A DNA stretch of 64,000 bases from JBOFDK01 sp051650305 (GCA_051650305.1 JBOFIT010000101.1:1-64000), one strand, 5' to 3'; positions 17,429 through 26,716 are shown, counted from the stretch's first letter. Notes: generated by a model not told the origin, from the sequence alone. A program made the numbers and translations.

Positions 17429-17920
17429 CTACTGCTGTTCTACTTGGCTGTCTTTTTGTTTTTGTTCTTGGTTCTCGCTTAATAAGAGTAATGGTACCAG
17501 TGCAATGACACCTACTACTACACAAATATCTGCTACATTAAACACTGGAAAATCAATCAGTGTAAAATAAAACATATCTCTTACATAATTAAGGAGGACA
17601 CGGTCAATCGCATTGCCTATGGCACCGCTAATCACTAAAATGAGTGCGACTTTCATCCATCCACCTATTTTCCCTTTTGGGATATGTCTCCAATAATAAA
17701 TAATTCCAATAAGGACAACGAGGGTGATGATCACGAAAAAGGTTTGTCTTCCTTGCATCATACCAAACGCTGCACCTCTATTTTCTACATATGAGAGATG
17801 GAAAACGTCTGGCCATAACTTGATGTCTGGCTGACCTTGTAAGTAAACCTCTGCCCAATATTTTGTAAGTTGATCTAATCCCACCAGTAATGCTACCACA
17901 ATCGCTGCTACAAACTTCAT
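17429..17920 (-). CDS. lspA: Lipoprotein signal peptidase (signal peptidase II)
   Basis: LspA cleaves the signal peptide of prolipoproteins after lipidation at the conserved cysteine. Four membrane segments are visible. The two catalytic aspartates are in GAIGNAIDRV and FPVFNVADICVV, and NRGAAFGM is a further family motif. I use the ATG at 17920, which has TAGGAGG upstream, giving 163 residues. A hydrophilic Glu/Gln-rich tail ends the protein. It follows aroB and overlaps nothing. Confidence 0.96.
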   Translation of the reverse strand: MKFVAAIVVALLVGLDQLTKYWAEVYLQGQPDIKLWPDVFHLSYVENRGAAFGMMQGRQTFFVIITLVVLIGIIYYWRHIPKGKIGGWMKVALILVISGAIGNAIDRVLLNYVRDMFYFTLIDFPVFNVADICVVVGVIALVPLLLLSENQEQKQKDSQVEQQ

Positions 17921-17938
17921 TTTATTCCTCCTACGATA

Positions 17939-17973
17939 CACTAAAAGAAGTGGCTAGGCCACTTCTCTTAGTG
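17939..17973 (-). terminator. Hairpin between aroB and lspA, probable terminator
   Basis: Sixteen pairs form between CACTAAAAGAAGTGGC and its partner around a three-base loop, with one U-G pair on the minus-strand RNA. The only U-run is inside the 3' arm, so it may terminate partly, or serve as a processing or stability element ahead of the lspA ribosome-binding site. Confidence 0.55.
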
Positions 17974-17974
17974 T

Positions 17975-19057
17975 TTATTTAGCTACTTGAGCCATATAAC
18001 TTAAAGCATTGATGACTTCTTGGTCTGTAACATCTTTGACGATACATACCTCGCCGATTGCTTTCATTAAGACAAAAGCAATCTTCCCATGAGCCTTCTT
18101 CTTATCATAAGTCATCTGCCTAATCACTTCTTGATGATCAAAATCTGGGAATACATCTAGAAGTCCATACCCTAGGCATACGCCTTCAATGTCTTTTAAA
18201 ACTTCTTTTGAAATATACTGGCGTTCATAGCTGATATAAGCTGCCATAATCATGCCATACGCCACACATTCGCCATGACTTAAAGAAAAATGTGATAACG
18301 TTTCAATCGCATGACCTATAGTATGCCCAAAGTTCAAGATCTTACGCTCGCCACTTTCTTTAGGGTCTCCCTCTACAACCTTACTTTTAACTAAAGCAGA
18401 TTGATACGTCATGTCCATTAAGGTTGCATCATCTTTTGTAAGTATTTTTTCCCTATTTGCCACAAGATAATCATAAAGTGCGACATCTTTTATGATGCCA
18501 TGTTTGATCACTTCACTCATCCCGCCAAAAAACTCGCGTTGTGGCAATGTCTGAAGGGTTTGGATATTCGTATACACAAGTAGAGGATTATAGAATGCAC
18601 CTACCATGTTCTTATGCTCTAAATAATCAACACCTACTTTACCACCTATACTGCTGTCATTTTGTGCCACAACCGTTGTAGGGAGCTGTACAAACGGAAT
18701 ACCCCTCATATAGCTAGATGCGACAAATCCTGCTAAATCGCCAACCACACCCCCACCTAAGGCTACAATAAGCCCACTACGGTCCATTTTCATTGCTAAA
18801 AGTGTATCGTAAATAGTGGTCACTGTTTCTAGATGTTTGGAATGCTCTCCCGCTTCAAAAACATGAGCTACGACAGGTGCAATCTCACTTAACTTTGCCG
18901 TCACTTCTTCAAGGTAATAGGCTGCCACATGGCTATCCGTAATAAGACAAATGCTACTTGGCATCACACACGCTTTAATGGCCTCGACTAAACCATCATT
19001 ATCTTTCTCAATACGAATAGCATAAGGTTTGTTGTCATTAGACCCTATACATCTCAT
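17975..19057 (-). CDS. aroB: 3-dehydroquinate synthase
   Basis: AroB makes 3-dehydroquinate from DAHP in the shikimate pathway, using NAD and a divalent metal. The nucleotide and metal regions are clear: GGGVVGDLAGFVASSYMRGI, QNDSSIGGKVGVDYLEHKN and NFGHTIGHAIE. At 360 residues it is full length. Its ATG overlaps the divIVA stop codon (ATGA), indicating translational coupling. Its place between divIVA and lspA is normally taken by ileS in Firmicutes, and no other shikimate genes are nearby. Confidence 0.95.
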   Translation of the reverse strand: MRCIGSNDNKPYAIRIEKDNDGLVEAIKACVMPSSICLITDSHVAAYYLEEVTAKLSEIAPVVAHVFEAGEHSKHLETVTTIYDTLLAMKMDRSGLIVALGGGVVGDLAGFVASSYMRGIPFVQLPTTVVAQNDSSIGGKVGVDYLEHKNMVGAFYNPLLVYTNIQTLQTLPQREFFGGMSEVIKHGIIKDVALYDYLVANREKILTKDDATLMDMTYQSALVKSKVVEGDPKESGERKILNFGHTIGHAIETLSHFSLSHGECVAYGMIMAAYISYERQYISKEVLKDIEGVCLGYGLLDVFPDFDHQEVIRQMTYDKKKAHGKIAFVLMKAIGEVCIVKDVTDQEVINALSYMAQVAK

Positions 19058-19635
19058 AAATCACCATCCACTAATGTAAATTCCTTTGTATAAAAAGTAT
19101 CATCGTCATCTACTGCTGTTGCGACTTCTTCTTCCCACATAGGTTTTTCTAAGTCTACTGTTGTTGTATTAAAGTTTTCGGTTAATAACGTAATGTTTTG
19201 CTTCTCGATAATTTCAAGCTGTCCTTGTAAGATTTGTCGCACTTGTACTTTGAATGATAAGTACTGTTTCTTAAGCTCTTCTGTACGATTACTAATCGTA
19301 TACATATCTTTTTTCGCTTGTTCTAAAAGTGCATCTGCTTTTTGCTCTGCATCTTTTTTGATTTGATCTGCTTTTTCATAAGCAAGGCTTTTTGTATCTT
19401 GTGCTGTTTTTTCTGCTAAAACTAACGTGTTTTGTATGGTCGCTTCCATCGTACGGTAGTACTGAATATTTTCATTTAGCATATTGATTTTATCTTTTAA
19501 TTCGTAGTTTTCTTTTGTAATGTGTTGGTAAGCTTCCAGTACTTCATCTAAAAATTCATTGACTTCTGTCGTACTATACCCGCCTATTTTTGATTTTTTA
19601 AATTCTTTGTTTTGAATATCAACTGGTGATAACAT
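19054..19635 (-). CDS. divIVA: DivIVA-family cell-division/polarity protein
   Basis: DivIVA binds negatively curved membrane at poles and septa and recruits partners. The N-terminal membrane-binding motif includes the conserved LSPVDIQNKEFKKSKIGGY, TTEVNEFLDEV and YEKADQI. A coiled coil covers residues 25-145, and an acidic tail ends the 193-residue protein. It sits after ylmH in the classic sepF-ylmH-divIVA order and shares a four-base overlap with aroB. Confidence 0.95.
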   Translation of the reverse strand: MLSPVDIQNKEFKKSKIGGYSTTEVNEFLDEVLEAYQHITKENYELKDKINMLNENIQYYRTMEATIQNTLVLAEKTAQDTKSLAYEKADQIKKDAEQKADALLEQAKKDMYTISNRTEELKKQYLSFKVQVRQILQGQLEIIEKQNITLLTENFNTTTVDLEKPMWEEEVATAVDDDDTFYTKEFTLVDGDL

Positions 19636-19646
19636 TTTTATGCCCC

Positions 19647-20414
19647 CTAAATATATTTTTCAATTTTAATATGAATTCTATCTTTCTTTGTGGTGCCATT
19701 GATACTTACAAAACGCATTTTCCCATAACCTCTTAATGTTCCTACATCCCCTACTTTTAATGTATCTGAACTTTTAACTTGCATCCCATTACATTTACCC
19801 TTATCTTGTTGTAAAAGCTTAACCGCTGTCGTACGTGATATGCCAAATGCAAGGGCAAACAGTGCATCTGCTCTAAGGGATTGTACTGTTCCTAAGATTT
19901 CTTTAAACTGCTTCTCTTCCATGACGATTGCTTCTCTTGGCGTTTCTGTAATGGTTAATTTATTGTATCTTCCAATAGATGTCAGATGCCAACATATATA
20001 CTCTGCCAATTCTTTCGTCACACCCACATAAGCACCTTCTGGTGTGACAACAATGTCACCAAACTTACTACGTTCAATCCCAAGCCCTAATAAGGCCCCT
20101 AAAAAGTCTCTATGTCCAAGCGGCTTACCAATCCCAGTCTTCACACCAATTGCTAATACTTGTACAGGGCTTTCTTCATAGGCCTCATAGCCATAGCATG
20201 CAACTTGACGCTCTGCCTCTTCAAAGCCTCCATCAAATTGTATCGTTGCTAATACATGCGCTCCTAGATACTTTTTGATGACTTCCTCCATCCATTCTTT
20301 TTGATAAAAAGATGTGGCAAAGCCTCTGTATTGCTTATCTGACTTTTGGATACACCCTACTAATTGCTCTAAAAAAATGCGTTCTTCTTCATTTGCACAT
20401 TTACGCCAGTCCAT
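19647..20414 (-). CDS. ylmH: YlmH-type S4-domain RNA-binding protein
   Basis: YlmH carries a C-terminal S4 RNA-binding domain (about residues 178-245, around TAVKLLQQDKGKCNGMQV and SDTLKVGDVGTLRGYGKMR). The homologous B. subtilis protein rescues stalled ribosomes by binding tRNA-nascent-chain complexes. The N-terminal half contains GKPLGHRDFLGALLGLGIER, a typical YlmH block. The 255-residue length is normal and it lies between sepF and divIVA. Rescue function is inferred from the family. Confidence 0.92.
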   Translation of the reverse strand: MDWRKCANEEERIFLEQLVGCIQKSDKQYRGFATSFYQKEWMEEVIKKYLGAHVLATIQFDGGFEEAERQVACYGYEAYEESPVQVLAIGVKTGIGKPLGHRDFLGALLGLGIERSKFGDIVVTPEGAYVGVTKELAEYICWHLTSIGRYNKLTITETPREAIVMEEKQFKEILGTVQSLRADALFALAFGISRTTAVKLLQQDKGKCNGMQVKSSDTLKVGDVGTLRGYGKMRFVSINGTTKKDRIHIKIEKYI

Positions 20415-20439
20415 ATACTGTCCTCTATAAATAAAAGGC

Positions 20440-20892
20440 CTATATAATAGGCCATGTATTTTTTTGTTTGATACTATCTGGTGATAAGTTCACGTCTTCT
20501 GGTGCAAAAACAAAAATGTTTTCTGCAACGCGTTCAACTGCACCATTTAAAGCATAGCATGCACCTGTTAAGTAATCCACTGCACGTTGTACCTCTGCTG
20601 CATTAAGCTGTTGCATATTGACGATTACTGGTTTTTTGCTTTTGATGTAGTTAAAAACTTCACCTGTCATATCATAACTTGTCATTGTAAAATTAAGAAT
20701 TTCCATTTTACTCGCTCCATTCGCGCCTCCCATAGGTACTAGCTTAGGCTGTTGTATTGGTGCTTGTATAACTGTTCGATGTTTTGGCATTACTGGTTCT
20801 GATTTATGTTCAATTTCCTCTAATTCATCTTCATCATCATACTCATCTTGTGGCATTAAAAAGTCCTTCATTTTGTTCATCACGTTTTTCAT
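20440..20892 (-). CDS. sepF: Cell-division protein SepF
   Basis: SepF is a membrane-anchoring partner of FtsZ that shapes the division septum. The 150-residue protein has a short amphipathic N-terminus (MKNVMNKMKDFLM), an acidic linker and the SepF core with VIVNMQQLNAAEVQRAVDYL and GAVERVAENIFVFAPEDV. Its start overlaps the stop of the PLP-homeostasis gene by four bases (ATGA). The gene order matches ylmE-sepF-ylmH-divIVA in other Firmicutes. Confidence 0.95.
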   Translation of the reverse strand: MKNVMNKMKDFLMPQDEYDDEDELEEIEHKSEPVMPKHRTVIQAPIQQPKLVPMGGANGASKMEILNFTMTSYDMTGEVFNYIKSKKPVIVNMQQLNAAEVQRAVDYLTGACYALNGAVERVAENIFVFAPEDVNLSPDSIKQKNTWPII

Positions 20893-21605
20893 TTCTCTTC
20901 CTCCTCTGTACCTACCTTATGCGCGTAATCTCTTTCTCCAAAAAGAGCTGTACCAATGCGTATCATGGTAGCTCCCTCTTGTATAGCAACCTCAAAATCA
21001 TTGCTCATTCCCATTGATAATACTTGGGTACTTATATTATCAATGTTTTGTTTTTCCATGTCAACTGATAACTGGTAAAGTTTCTTAAATATATGTCTAT
21101 TTTTTTCAGCATCGTCAACATAAGGTGCTATTGTCATAAAGCCTTCTACTTTTACATGCTCATAAGTAGCTATTTCACGGACGACCAGCTCTGCTTCTTC
21201 TAGCTTAAAGCCAAACTTGCTGTCTTCTTCTGCTATATTTATTTGAATAAGGATTGGTGTAACAACCCCCGCTTTAGCTGACTGTTTTTCAATTTCTGCT
21301 GCTAGCTTAATGCTATCTACAGAATGAATAAGTGCAACCTTACCAATAATATATTTTACTTTATTGGTTTGTAAATGCCCGATCAAATGCCATTTGACAT
21401 CATTGGGCAATGCCTCTATTTTCCCTGTGAGCTCTTGCACCTTATTTTCTCCAAAATCAACGATCCCACAAGCTACTGCTTCTTCGATCGCTTCTACAGG
21501 ATAAGTCTTAGAAACTGCAATAAGTGTTACATCCTCTGGCTTTCTGCCTCCCTGAAGGGCCGCCTTACTCATACGTTCTTTAATGATGTCCAATTGAACT
21601 TTCAT
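20889..21605 (-). CDS. ylmE: PLP homeostasis protein (YggS/YlmE family)
   Basis: These proteins bind pyridoxal phosphate and buffer its free level; they lack known catalysis. The PLP lysine is within LIAVSKTYPVEAIEEAV and other motifs are FGENKVQELTGKIEAL, WHLIGHLQTNKVKYI and MGMSNDFEVAIQEGATMIR, with a closing RIGTALFGER. I start it at the ATG at 21605, with AGAGG upstream; a GTG three codons earlier is less likely. It heads sepF, with which it overlaps by four bases. Confidence 0.94.
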   Translation of the reverse strand: MKVQLDIIKERMSKAALQGGRKPEDVTLIAVSKTYPVEAIEEAVACGIVDFGENKVQELTGKIEALPNDVKWHLIGHLQTNKVKYIIGKVALIHSVDSIKLAAEIEKQSAKAGVVTPILIQINIAEEDSKFGFKLEEAELVVREIATYEHVKVEGFMTIAPYVDDAEKNRHIFKKLYQLSVDMEKQNIDNISTQVLSMGMSNDFEVAIQEGATMIRIGTALFGERDYAHKVGTEEEEK

Positions 21606-21617
21606 GCTTTTCACCTC

Positions 21618-23447
21618 TTACTCATTTTTCACATCCATGTATTTTAGGAGTTGATCTTCTTTAATTTTTTGTGGATTAGAGATAATTTGGTCTCTCTCTT
21701 TAACTGATGCGCGATTACCTTTTTCTAAGACAGCATAATCTTCATTGGCCATCAAAATACTAACCGGCTTGAATTTTGCATAAGACCCATTGATGACATA
21801 AACACCTTTTACCACATCCACCGCTGAAAGGGTATAAGACGCATCTTCTGTAGGATGCTTGATGCTCTGGCCTAATTGGACGGTTTGCGGATTATCGATC
21901 TGTTGTAAGATTGACGAGTGGGTATCATTCACATACTGCACATTAATCGGTGTAAATTGAACTTCAGCCCCATTTTGACGTAGCACACCTTTTTGTCTGC
22001 CTTCTTCTACGATATATTCGTTCGGTATCGGCATAATGTTTTTCTCTACAATGGCCTTAAGTGGAATCTTAAGCCCTTCTGCTTTATTTTTGCCAATGAC
22101 AAACTTCACATACCTTGTATTAAGAAAGTCTGAAATATAATCTTTGCCTGTAAAGACACACTTCATTTCTCCATTTTCTTCTACTGCACTTTCCAGCTTA
22201 AAGTTTACCGGGCGTTCGCCATATGCTTCAAAATGGAAGACATAGTTGTGACCTACTGTATACTGCTGTGCCTCTTCAAAGTCCATATAGGTTACAATCT
22301 TCCACTGATTATCATTTACAACCTTATACATAGGTCTATCTACACCGCTATAATCCGTGGTCATCACATCTAAATTCTTCGCTTCTTTAAGTGCTTTTTT
22401 ATAATCTTTTTCTTGGAGTTGCTGGACATTTTCGAAGTTCAATCCTTCATAACCATCTATCGTATAGGAAATCACCCCGGCTTGCTCTGCATACCCTACA
22501 TATTTATCATTCTTTAATTTTTCTTGGAGCTCCTTACGACTTACTTGCATCGCTTCTGTCAATTCACTTTGGTCATTCATATAAATGTCTGTACGGTTTT
22601 GGATAACTCTTTCTAGTTGTTTACGAAGTCCATAAACTTCACCTGGCTTTTGCCAGTACTTATTACTATAGAAGTTTCCCATATCTTCCTTAATTTCACG
22701 ATTAAGGGCATGAATCTCTGACTGGAAATAAGAATACTCACTTCGCTTGTCTTGCAAACTATAAATGTCCTCATCAAGTGCTGTCATAGCATCTAATGTG
22801 CTGGCAATCTGATCATCATCTGCCACAAAACATACTTGTCCATTTTTAGCTACTTTTTCACCTTCACCTATAATATAATGAATATTCCCTTCCTTTTTCC
22901 CCATCACCACTTGTTCATTTCTTACGATCATACCTTCACGCATTTGCCCATTATCAATGACGCCTTCCTGTACAACTTGATAAGAAATGGATGGATAGCG
23001 TATCAAATCCACACATTTGATAATCCCATAAGCACTAAATGCTACAACGCTTCCAACGGCAATAAGCCTTCTTATAAATAATTTGCGCTGACGTTTTCTA
23101 TGCTTTAAGGCATCTTTGCGTGTTATCTTATTGTTTTGCTTAATCGCCTGCCTTCTAGCTTCTGGCGTTGCTGAAGCTTTTGCTTCTTGTTGGTCATAAA
23201 AGAAAGGTTGCTGATAGCCTGTCGCTTGTCTTCGCTCTGTATCTATCGGTCCATTGCTTTGGTAATGGTTACGATACGGATTCTGACTTGTACGTCGCCC
23301 TTCATCTGATGCACCATTACTGTATGGATTATCATAACTGGTGCGTCGTCCTTCTTTTTTATTTCTGTAATCTTCTAACTGATACGTATTTGTACGTTTT
23401 TGTTTATTTATACTCATGTTATTATTTTTTTTCCCTTGTTTTTTCAC
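21618..23447 (-). CDS. HlyD-like membrane-anchored protein
   Basis: The 609-residue protein has a Lys/Arg/Gln/Asn-rich cytoplasmic segment of about 125 residues with repeated RRTS motifs. One membrane segment follows (about 128-148, RRLIAVGSVVAFSAYGIIKC), then a long extracytoplasmic part. That part contains a lipoyl/barrel-sandwich-like segment (VVMGKKEGNIHYIIGEGEKV), a helical region and a C-terminal HlyD-like beta region. Related proteins are commonly found upstream of ylmE in Clostridia; no transporter partner is nearby, so efflux function is unproven. It has its own promoter. The GTG start at 23447 has a weak ribosome site and an ATG at 23417 is an alternative. Confidence 0.72.
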   Translation of the reverse strand: MKKQGKKNNNMSINKQKRTNTYQLEDYRNKKEGRRTSYDNPYSNGASDEGRRTSQNPYRNHYQSNGPIDTERRQATGYQQPFFYDQQEAKASATPEARRQAIKQNNKITRKDALKHRKRQRKLFIRRLIAVGSVVAFSAYGIIKCVDLIRYPSISYQVVQEGVIDNGQMREGMIVRNEQVVMGKKEGNIHYIIGEGEKVAKNGQVCFVADDDQIASTLDAMTALDEDIYSLQDKRSEYSYFQSEIHALNREIKEDMGNFYSNKYWQKPGEVYGLRKQLERVIQNRTDIYMNDQSELTEAMQVSRKELQEKLKNDKYVGYAEQAGVISYTIDGYEGLNFENVQQLQEKDYKKALKEAKNLDVMTTDYSGVDRPMYKVVNDNQWKIVTYMDFEEAQQYTVGHNYVFHFEAYGERPVNFKLESAVEENGEMKCVFTGKDYISDFLNTRYVKFVIGKNKAEGLKIPLKAIVEKNIMPIPNEYIVEEGRQKGVLRQNGAEVQFTPINVQYVNDTHSSILQQIDNPQTVQLGQSIKHPTEDASYTLSAVDVVKGVYVINGSYAKFKPVSILMANEDYAVLEKGNRASVKERDQIISNPQKIKEDQLLKYMDVKNE

Positions 23448-23481
23448 TCTTTCACATCCATTAATTCATTTCATATTTTTA

Positions 23482-23510
23482 ATCATATAATGGATTGGAA
23501 AATCTTGCAA
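23482..23510 (-). promoter_or_regulatory. Promoter of the HlyD-like gene
   Basis: TTGCAA, 17 bases, TATGAT on the minus strand, just past the spoIVA terminator. Confidence 0.65.
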
Positions 23511-23518
23511 TAGTGCAT

Positions 23519-23544
23519 AAAAAAAAAGGCACATTGTGCCTTTT
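23519..23544 (-). terminator. Terminator after spoIVA
   Basis: AAAAGGCAC pairs with GTGCCTTTT around a three-base loop and is followed by nine T residues on the minus strand. It overlaps the spoIVA stop. Confidence 0.9.
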
Positions 23545-25021
23545 ATAATAAGATACAGATAAGACCACCATTTCCTTCATTGATGATTTTCTGTAACGTT
23601 TCTTGTAGCTTTTCTTGAGCATCTTCTGGCATACGATAAAGCTTGTTTTGTAGACCTTCATTAACCAATTCATGAAGTGATTTGCCAAAGATATTTGATT
23701 CCCATAATTTAGATGGATCGGTTTCAAATTCACTGAGTAAATAATTTACCAAATCTTCGCTTTGTTTTTCAGTACCTACAATAGGTGATACTTCTGTTTG
23801 GATATTGGCACGAATGATATGGTAACTTGGTGCACTTGCTTTAAGTTTAACACCGAATTTACTACCTTGCTTCACGATTTCTGGTTCTTCAAGCTCTAGC
23901 TCATCAAAAATTGGAGCAACTACACCGTAGCCTCTTTCTTTCACTTCATTGAGTGCGTAAGCTACTTTGTCATACTCTCTCTTCGTATCTGCTAGTTCTT
24001 TAATCAAACTCATTAATTCATGGTCACCATTAATCTCCATACCCGTTGTTTCTGAAAGAATGCGGTAGAATAAGTCTTCTGTCGTATTGACATCAATCTT
24101 AACGACGCCTTCGCCTAGTTGAATACGCTCTAAGTAAATACTCTTGATAAATTCAACTTCTCTAAACTTCTCTAATACATCTTTTAATTGACGGATATTA
24201 TCTAATGGATAGATGAACTCTTTGATGTAAGAAACCCATTCTTTCTTGAACCAATGGTCATTATCAAGCGCCTCAGCCCATTTAGGAAGCATAAATTGAA
24301 TTTCATTAAGTGGAAACTCATAAAGCACTTTTTCAAGAATCTGATTGATATCCTCTACTTTCATCTGAGCGATATCCATTGGTAGTACCGGTACATCATA
24401 TTCTCTACTTAAGTTACTAGCATCTTCTAGCACTTGCGCATCAAAAGGTCTCTTTGTATTGTACAATACAACGAAAGGCTTTCCGATTTTTTTGAGTTCA
24501 CTAATGACGCGCTCTTCAGCTTCTATGTAACTACTTCTCGCAATATCTGTAATGCTTCCATCTGTAGTTATAACAATTCCTATTGTTGAATGGTCATTAA
24601 TTACTTTTCTTGTTCCCATTTCAGCAGCTTTAGTGAATGGGATTTCTTCTTCAAACCAAGGTGTCTTAACCATACGTGGTACATTATTATACATATGCCC
24701 TTCTGCCTCAGGTACCATATACCCTACACAGTCAATCATACGTACTTGTACATCAAAATCGCCTCCGATTTTAATTTGTACAGCTTCATTTGGTATAAAC
24801 TTTGGTTCAGTTGTTGTAATAACTTTGCCATCACCACTTTGAGGCAATTCGTCTTGTGCGCGCACCTTGCTATGCTCATTTTCAATGTTTGGAATAACAA
24901 GTGCCTCCATAAAACGTTTAATAAATGTGGATTTTCCTGTACGTACAGGTCCTACGACTCCTAAGTATATATCGCCGTTTGTCCTTTCTGAAATATCTCT
25001 ATAAATGTCATAATACTCCAT
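23543..25021 (-). CDS. spoIVA: Spore coat morphogenetic ATPase SpoIVA
   Basis: SpoIVA polymerises by ATP hydrolysis on the forespore outer membrane and is the base layer for the spore coat. It is placed there by SpoVM. The N-terminus MEYYDIYRDISERTNGDIY is diagnostic. Walker A GPVRTGKS lies at residues 24-31. I start at the ATG at 25021 with AAGGAGG, giving 492 residues, the same length as the B. subtilis protein; an earlier in-frame start would add 13 unrelated residues. A sigma-E-like -10 lies upstream. SpoVM, its partner, is also in this window at about 59 kb. Confidence 0.98.
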   Translation of the reverse strand: MEYYDIYRDISERTNGDIYLGVVGPVRTGKSTFIKRFMEALVIPNIENEHSKVRAQDELPQSGDGKVITTTEPKFIPNEAVQIKIGGDFDVQVRMIDCVGYMVPEAEGHMYNNVPRMVKTPWFEEEIPFTKAAEMGTRKVINDHSTIGIVITTDGSITDIARSSYIEAEERVISELKKIGKPFVVLYNTKRPFDAQVLEDASNLSREYDVPVLPMDIAQMKVEDINQILEKVLYEFPLNEIQFMLPKWAEALDNDHWFKKEWVSYIKEFIYPLDNIRQLKDVLEKFREVEFIKSIYLERIQLGEGVVKIDVNTTEDLFYRILSETTGMEINGDHELMSLIKELADTKREYDKVAYALNEVKERGYGVVAPIFDELELEEPEIVKQGSKFGVKLKASAPSYHIIRANIQTEVSPIVGTEKQSEDLVNYLLSEFETDPSKLWESNIFGKSLHELVNEGLQNKLYRMPEDAQEKLQETLQKIINEGNGGLICILL

Positions 25022-25045
25022 GTTAGAACGCCTCCTTATATTTAA

Positions 25046-25073
25046 AATGTATGGGTACATTTAAATATATGTG
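25046..25073 (-). promoter_or_regulatory. Sigma-E-like promoter of spoIVA
   Basis: CATACATT on the minus strand matches seven of eight bases of the sigma-E -10 consensus CATACAMT. The A/T-rich -35 region (CACATAT) 13 bases away is a weak match. spoIVA is a mother-cell sigma-E gene in Bacillus and Clostridioides. Confidence 0.5.
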
Positions 25074-25097
25074 GAAATAGGCGATATATGCCTAAGA

Positions 25098-26093
25098 TTA
25101 ATCTAATGTTTCCATTTTTTTATTACGGCCCATCAATTGTTTCACAGCATCTTGTACACTTACATTCTCAAAAAGGCCTTTATAAATGACTGTAAGTATT
25201 GGCATTTCAATGTTGTACGCCTTCATAAGGTCATAGCCAGCTTTAGTAGTTGGCACACCTTCTACAACCATATTGACCTTTTTAATGGCTTCATCTAATG
25301 TATAGCCTTGACCAATAAGCTCGCCACAACGTCTATTGCGACTGTGACCACTTGTACACGTAACGATAAGGTCACCTATACCTGTTAGTCCTGCGAAAGT
25401 GGCTGGCTCACCACCCATTGCTACACCCAAACGTGAAATTTCTGCAATACCACGGGTAATGAGTGCTGCTTTTGTATTATCTCCATAGCCCATACCTTCT
25501 ACAATGCCGGCTGCTAATGCAATGACATTCTTTAAAGCCCCACCTAATTCAACGCCTATTAAATCTGGGTTTGTATAAACTCTGAAATAGTCTGTCATAA
25601 ATAAATCTTGTACTTGCTCTGCTACATGCATCTCAGTACTACTTACAACCACAGTTGTTGGAATATGTCTTGCCACTTCTTCCGCATGACTTGGACCTGA
25701 AAGCACCGCTACTTCATTACTCGCTACATCTTTCATAACTTCTGATAAACGTAAATTCGTACCATCTTCGATACCTTTTGAGACATTAACAAGTATTGTC
25801 TGCTTTTCAAGATATGACTTTGCCGCTTCCATCGTTGCACGAATCGCTTTTGATGGTACTGCCATAATGACAAAGTCCTTATCTTTAAGTGCTTCCTCCA
25901 TATGGTTCGTAAACTGCATTTCAATCGGCAGCTTAATACCTGGCAAGCATCTTTTATTTTCACGATGTGCTAAAATATCTTCTTTTTCTTTTTGGTCATA
26001 ACACCAGATGGTTAAGTTATTACCTTTTTCATTAAGAAGGAGCGCTAGTGCTAAGCCCCAGCTTCCAGCTCCTAAAACGGCAATATTTTTCAT
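25098..26093 (-). CDS. gpsA: Glycerol-3-phosphate dehydrogenase [NAD(P)+]
   Basis: GpsA reduces dihydroxyacetone phosphate to sn-glycerol 3-phosphate, the phospholipid backbone. It has the N-terminal nucleotide motif AVLGAGSWGLALALLL and the catalytic segment GVELGGALKNVIALAAGI. The C-terminal GLTGIGDLIVTCTSGHSRNR is also present. At 331 residues it is complete. It lies between plsY and spoIVA in the conserved der-plsY-gpsA-spoIVA order, and its product feeds the neighbouring acyltransferase PlsY. Confidence 0.97.
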   Translation of the reverse strand: MKNIAVLGAGSWGLALALLLNEKGNNLTIWCYDQKEKEDILAHRENKRCLPGIKLPIEMQFTNHMEEALKDKDFVIMAVPSKAIRATMEAAKSYLEKQTILVNVSKGIEDGTNLRLSEVMKDVASNEVAVLSGPSHAEEVARHIPTTVVVSSTEMHVAEQVQDLFMTDYFRVYTNPDLIGVELGGALKNVIALAAGIVEGMGYGDNTKAALITRGIAEISRLGVAMGGEPATFAGLTGIGDLIVTCTSGHSRNRRCGELIGQGYTLDEAIKKVNMVVEGVPTTKAGYDLMKAYNIEMPILTVIYKGLFENVSVQDAVKQLMGRNKKMETLD

Positions 26094-26108
26094 TGGTAAT
26101 ACCTCCTC

Positions 26109-26714
26109 TTATTTTTTAGCACCTAATTTAGACTCTGTCCCATTCAATAAGCGCTTGATATTCTCTTTGTGGCGGTACGCCGTAAATGCTGCTATGAAAA
26201 CCCCTAAAAGTGTCGCTTCCATCACAAAAGGTTGTCCCTGATGGAAAAGCATGATGCCTATCGGAATAGATAATGTCAGCAACATCGAGCTAACAGATAC
26301 GATACGCGTTATAAAAGCACATAGTATAAATGCAATACTTGCAATAAGTGCTACTCTAAAATCAATAAAGTAAATAGCACCTACTGTCACGGCAATACCT
26401 TTACCACCTTTGAATTTAAAGAACATCGGGTAACTATGCCCTAAAATAGCACCAATACCCGTATATAAACCTACCACATACGCATGTTCCTTAAATAAAG
26501 CTTTCGCTATAAGAACAGCAATCGCTGCCTTTAATACATCGCCTAAAAATACTAATAATCCTGCTTTTTTACCTAATACACGTAACGTATTAGTGGCACC
26601 TGCATTACCACTACCGTGTTCTCTAATATCCATGCCTTTTAATCGGCTATAAAGAACCGCAGTTTGTATGCCCCCTAATAGGTACCCTAGACCAAGTGCA
26701 ATCACTCTGTACAT
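26109..26714 (-). CDS. plsY: Glycerol-3-phosphate acyltransferase PlsY
   Basis: PlsY transfers an acyl group from acyl-phosphate to glycerol 3-phosphate at the membrane. Visible motifs are GSGNAGATNTLRVLG, GHSYPMFFKFKGGKGIAV and several membrane segments across the 201 residues. The acyl-phosphate is made by PlsX, encoded at about 46 kb. It lies between der and gpsA with gaps under 20 bases. Confidence 0.96.
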   Translation of the reverse strand: MYRVIALGLGYLLGGIQTAVLYSRLKGMDIREHGSGNAGATNTLRVLGKKAGLLVFLGDVLKAAIAVLIAKALFKEHAYVVGLYTGIGAILGHSYPMFFKFKGGKGIAVTVGAIYFIDFRVALIASIAFILCAFITRIVSVSSMLLTLSIPIGIMLFHQGQPFVMEATLLGVFIAAFTAYRHKENIKRLLNGTESKLGAKK

Positions 26715-26716
26715 GT

